Source: Betaproteobacteria bacterium UBA931
GTDB taxonomy: Bacteria > Pseudomonadota > Gammaproteobacteria > Burkholderiales > Casimicrobiaceae
Assembly: GCA_002293615.1 (NCBI GenBank)
Contig: DBDN01000052.1
Coordinates: forward strand, 8,651 to 16,433
DNA length: 7,783 nt
Direction: 5' to 3'
The notes below the pieces were generated by a model, which ran no database searches, was not told where the DNA came from, and saw only the letters and a list, made by a program, of their open reading frames with translations. The translations under genes and the position numbers were made by a program. Position 1 is the stretch's first letter. Each line of letters starts with the position of its first letter. Of this stretch, positions 6,792 through 7,783 are shown piece after piece.

Positions 6792-6814
6792 GTTTGCGCC
6801 TGTACCTGGCAAAC
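6792..6814 (-). repeat. inverted repeat upstream of ybaK
   Basis: GTTTGC (6792-6797) and GCAAAC (6809-6814) form a perfect 6-base inverted repeat around an 11-base centre, ending 12 bases before the ybaK start. It has no T-run on its 3' side on either strand, so it is not a typical terminator. It could be an mRNA leader hairpin, an operator, or chance. Confidence 0.3.
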
Positions 6815-6874
6815 ATGTGATTTTCCCCGCTGTACTGAAGAAAGCAGCCCAAGCATTCCGTCTCTCAACGGTTT

Positions 6875-6892
6875 GCGCTTTTTCAGAAGCGC
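6875..6892 (-). terminator. hairpin directly after merR, weak terminator candidate
   Basis: GCGCTT and AAGCGC make a perfect 6-base stem around a 6-base loop, beginning at the base after the merR stop codon. The following sequence on the minus strand lacks a T-run (AAACCG), so intrinsic termination is doubtful. It may instead stabilise the mRNA end. Confidence 0.3.
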
Positions 6893-7339
6893 TTAGCGTT
6901 TCTTGAGCGTATTCAGGATTTTCAGCAATTCGCCGTGCACTTCCTGCAACGACAGCGTCAATTCACTTCTGGCAATAGACGGCAGGATGGTCAATACCGG
7001 TTGCGACGCCTTTTCCGCTTTTTCTTTTGGCGTCACGCCTTTCTGATTCTGCTGCGTCAGCTCCTCCAGGCGTAAACGTGCGCCGCTGATCGTGAATCCC
7101 TCTTCGTAAAGCAAACTGCGGATACGGCGAATCAATAAAACTTCATGGTGCTGATAATAGCGCCGGTTGCCGCGCCGTTTGATCGGATTAAGCTGCGTAA
7201 ATTCCTGTTCCCAATACCGCAACACATGCGGTTTGACCGCGCAAAGCTCACTCACCTCGCCAATTGTGAAATAACGCTTTGCCGGAATCGGCGGAAGCTC
7301 AGAATTCAGTCGTTGTTTCTCGGGCACGGGCTGCCTCAT
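6893..7339 (-). CDS. MerR-family transcriptional regulator (ihfA-linked type)
   Basis: A 148-residue predicted DNA-binding protein. After a short proline-containing lead (LPPIPAKR, 15-22) comes a MerR winged helix-turn-helix: YFTIGEVSELCAVKPHVLRY (23-42) followed by W43-E-Q-E-F, the wing RRGNRRYYQHHEV (55-67) and IRRIRSLLYEEGFTISGARL (70-89). Residues 90-148 are polar and helical, ending in a likely coiled coil (LQEVHGELLKILNTLKKR, 131-148). There is no obvious metal-binding cysteine pattern, so the effector is unknown. The type is commonly found after ihfA in beta- and gammaproteobacteria. Translation may begin at ATG 7339 or at the adjacent in-frame TTG 7342; either way it overlaps the end of ihfA by 41-44 bases, implying cotranscription and probable coupling. 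Confidence 0.88.
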   Translation of the reverse strand: MRQPVPEKQRLNSELPPIPAKRYFTIGEVSELCAVKPHVLRYWEQEFTQLNPIKRRGNRRYYQHHEVLLIRRIRSLLYEEGFTISGARLRLEELTQQNQKGVTPKEKAEKASQPVLTILPSIARSELTLSLQEVHGELLKILNTLKKR

Positions 7340-7616
7340 CAACTTTTTGCTTCAATTTCTGGCTGGCGTGAAACGTCACTACCCGACGCGCTGAAATTGG
7401 AATGTCGATCCCGGTTTTGGGGTTACGCCCCGGACGTTGCGCTTTCTCGCGCAGTTGAAAATTGCCGAAACCGGAAAGCTTGATCGTTTCCCCTTCTTCC
7501 AACGACAAGCGAATCTCCTCAAAAAAGCCTTCGACCATATCTTTGGCCTCGCGCTTATTCAACCCCAGTTGCTCAAAAAGAATCTCGGTCAGTTCCGCTT
7601 TTGTAAACGTCGACAT
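7299..7616 (-). CDS. ihfA: integration host factor alpha subunit
   Basis: IHF alpha pairs with IHF beta to bind and sharply bend DNA, aiding transcription, replication and recombination. The 105-residue product aligns along its length with E. coli IhfA (99): FTKAELTEILFEQLGLNKRE (4-23), EGFFEEIRLSLEEGE (29-43), KLSGFGNFQLREK (46-58), QRPGRNPKTG (60-69) forming the DNA-gripping arm with the intercalating proline P66, and IPISARRVVTFHASQKLK (72-89). The R-E-K-x-Q-R-P-G-R form and the pheT linkage identify the alpha subunit rather than HU or IHF beta. The ATG at 7616 lies 12 bases after pheT. The C-terminal tail past residue 95 is short and variable, as usual. Confidence 0.95.
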   Translation of the reverse strand: MSTFTKAELTEILFEQLGLNKREAKDMVEGFFEEIRLSLEEGETIKLSGFGNFQLREKAQRPGRNPKTGIDIPISARRVVTFHASQKLKQKVDEAARARETTTEF

Positions 7617-7626
7617 TGGCTATTAT

Positions 7627-7630
7627 TCCT
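7627..7630 (-). promoter_or_regulatory. ihfA ribosome binding site overlapping the pheT stop
   Basis: On the minus strand AGGA lies 10 bases before the ihfA ATG and shares bases with the pheT stop codon TAG (7629-7631). This layout suggests that ribosomes finishing pheT help start ihfA. Confidence 0.5.
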
Positions 7631-7783
7631 AATTTCGCAGCGCCGCCGCATGATCATTTTTCAAAGCGGCAAAAAACTGTTTGACGGTACCGTCGATATC
7701 GTCCTCCGTCAAAGTTTTTTCAGTATCGCGCATAAGCATAAGAATCGCAACGCTTTTTTTACCTTCGGGAATACCCTGCCCCT
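7629..7783 (-). CDS. pheT: phenylalanyl-tRNA synthetase beta subunit, C-terminal end (cut by window edge)
   Basis: Only the last 50 codons lie in the window; the rest is beyond position 7783. They read GQGIPEGKKSVAILMLMRDT, then EKTLTEDDIDGTVKQFF, then AALKNDHAAALRN. This is the end of the FDX-ACB (anticodon-binding) domain of PheT: the K-K-S-x-A strand, a D-T-x-K-T-L-T turn, a helix beginning x-D-D-I-D, and a final L-R. PheT pairs with PheS to charge tRNA-Phe with phenylalanine and edit tyrosine. Identification from 50 residues is supported by ihfA following 12 bases later, the standard order in many proteobacteria. Confidence 0.9.
   Translation of the reverse strand, partial: GQGIPEGKKSVAILMLMRDTEKTLTEDDIDGTVKQFFAALKNDHAAALRN

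Noticed and set aside
6780..6812. 11-residue N-terminal extension of the YbaK homologue
   Set aside because: The family alignment begins at the ATG at 6779, which has an AAGG just upstream; the longer form reads through the inverted repeat.
6780..6892. possible tRNA-Pro gene after the MerR-family gene
   Set aside because: Many betaproteobacteria have one after pheT-ihfA-merR. I looked on both strands for the T-loop motif GTTCGA and a CCA-adjacent acceptor pairing and found none.
1..7783. neisserial DNA uptake sequences, CRISPR arrays, insertion sequences
   Set aside because: No GCCGTCTGAA or close variant was seen; a lone partial match (CAGCCTGAA near 3866) is inside pcnB. No regularly spaced repeats, transposase or terminal inverted repeats were found.

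Overview
The window reads as a stretch of ordinary chromosome from a proteobacterium, most likely a betaproteobacterium. The evidence is the linked order pheT-ihfA-merR, the pairing of pcnB with folK, and icd placed divergently from rluE. The genus cannot be named from this sequence, and no neisserial-type DNA uptake sequence was seen. Base composition is mixed, roughly mid-50s % GC, with one gene (1882-2310) noticeably lower.

Layout. Positions 1-376 (minus) carry the 5' part of a DMP19/DUF4375-family gene cut off by the window edge. After a 190-base divergent spacer comes trhP (yegQ), a U32-family tRNA hydroxylation gene, at 567-1853 (plus). A small flavin-binding-type (pyridoxamine 5'-phosphate oxidase-like) gene follows 28 bases later at 1882-2310. 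Its 3' end runs into the oppositely oriented folK. On the minus strand, rluE (4810-4175), pcnB (4155-2830) and folK (2833-2267) form a compact operon. icd starts divergently from rluE and runs 4948-6207 (plus). It converges on a YbaK/EbsC-type aminoacyl-tRNA deacylase gene (6779-6267, minus). Further right, still minus strand, are a MerR-family regulator (7339-6893), ihfA (7616-7299) and the last 50 codons of pheT (7783-7629). Reading right to left, pheT-ihfA-merR is one tightly packed transcription unit, possibly continuing into ybaK.

How the genes fit together. Most are translation and RNA-quality functions: TrhP modifies tRNA wobble uridine, RluE modifies 23S rRNA, PcnB polyadenylates RNA, PheT charges tRNA-Phe and the YbaK homologue clears mischarged tRNA. 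The rest are central metabolism (icd in the TCA cycle, folK in folate synthesis), DNA architecture (IHF alpha) and two genes of unclear role (MerR-like, DMP19). I did not find a clearly new system. The most unusual spot is the lower-GC flavoprotein gene between trhP and folK. It looks like an acquired gene, and the end of folK is read antisense to it.
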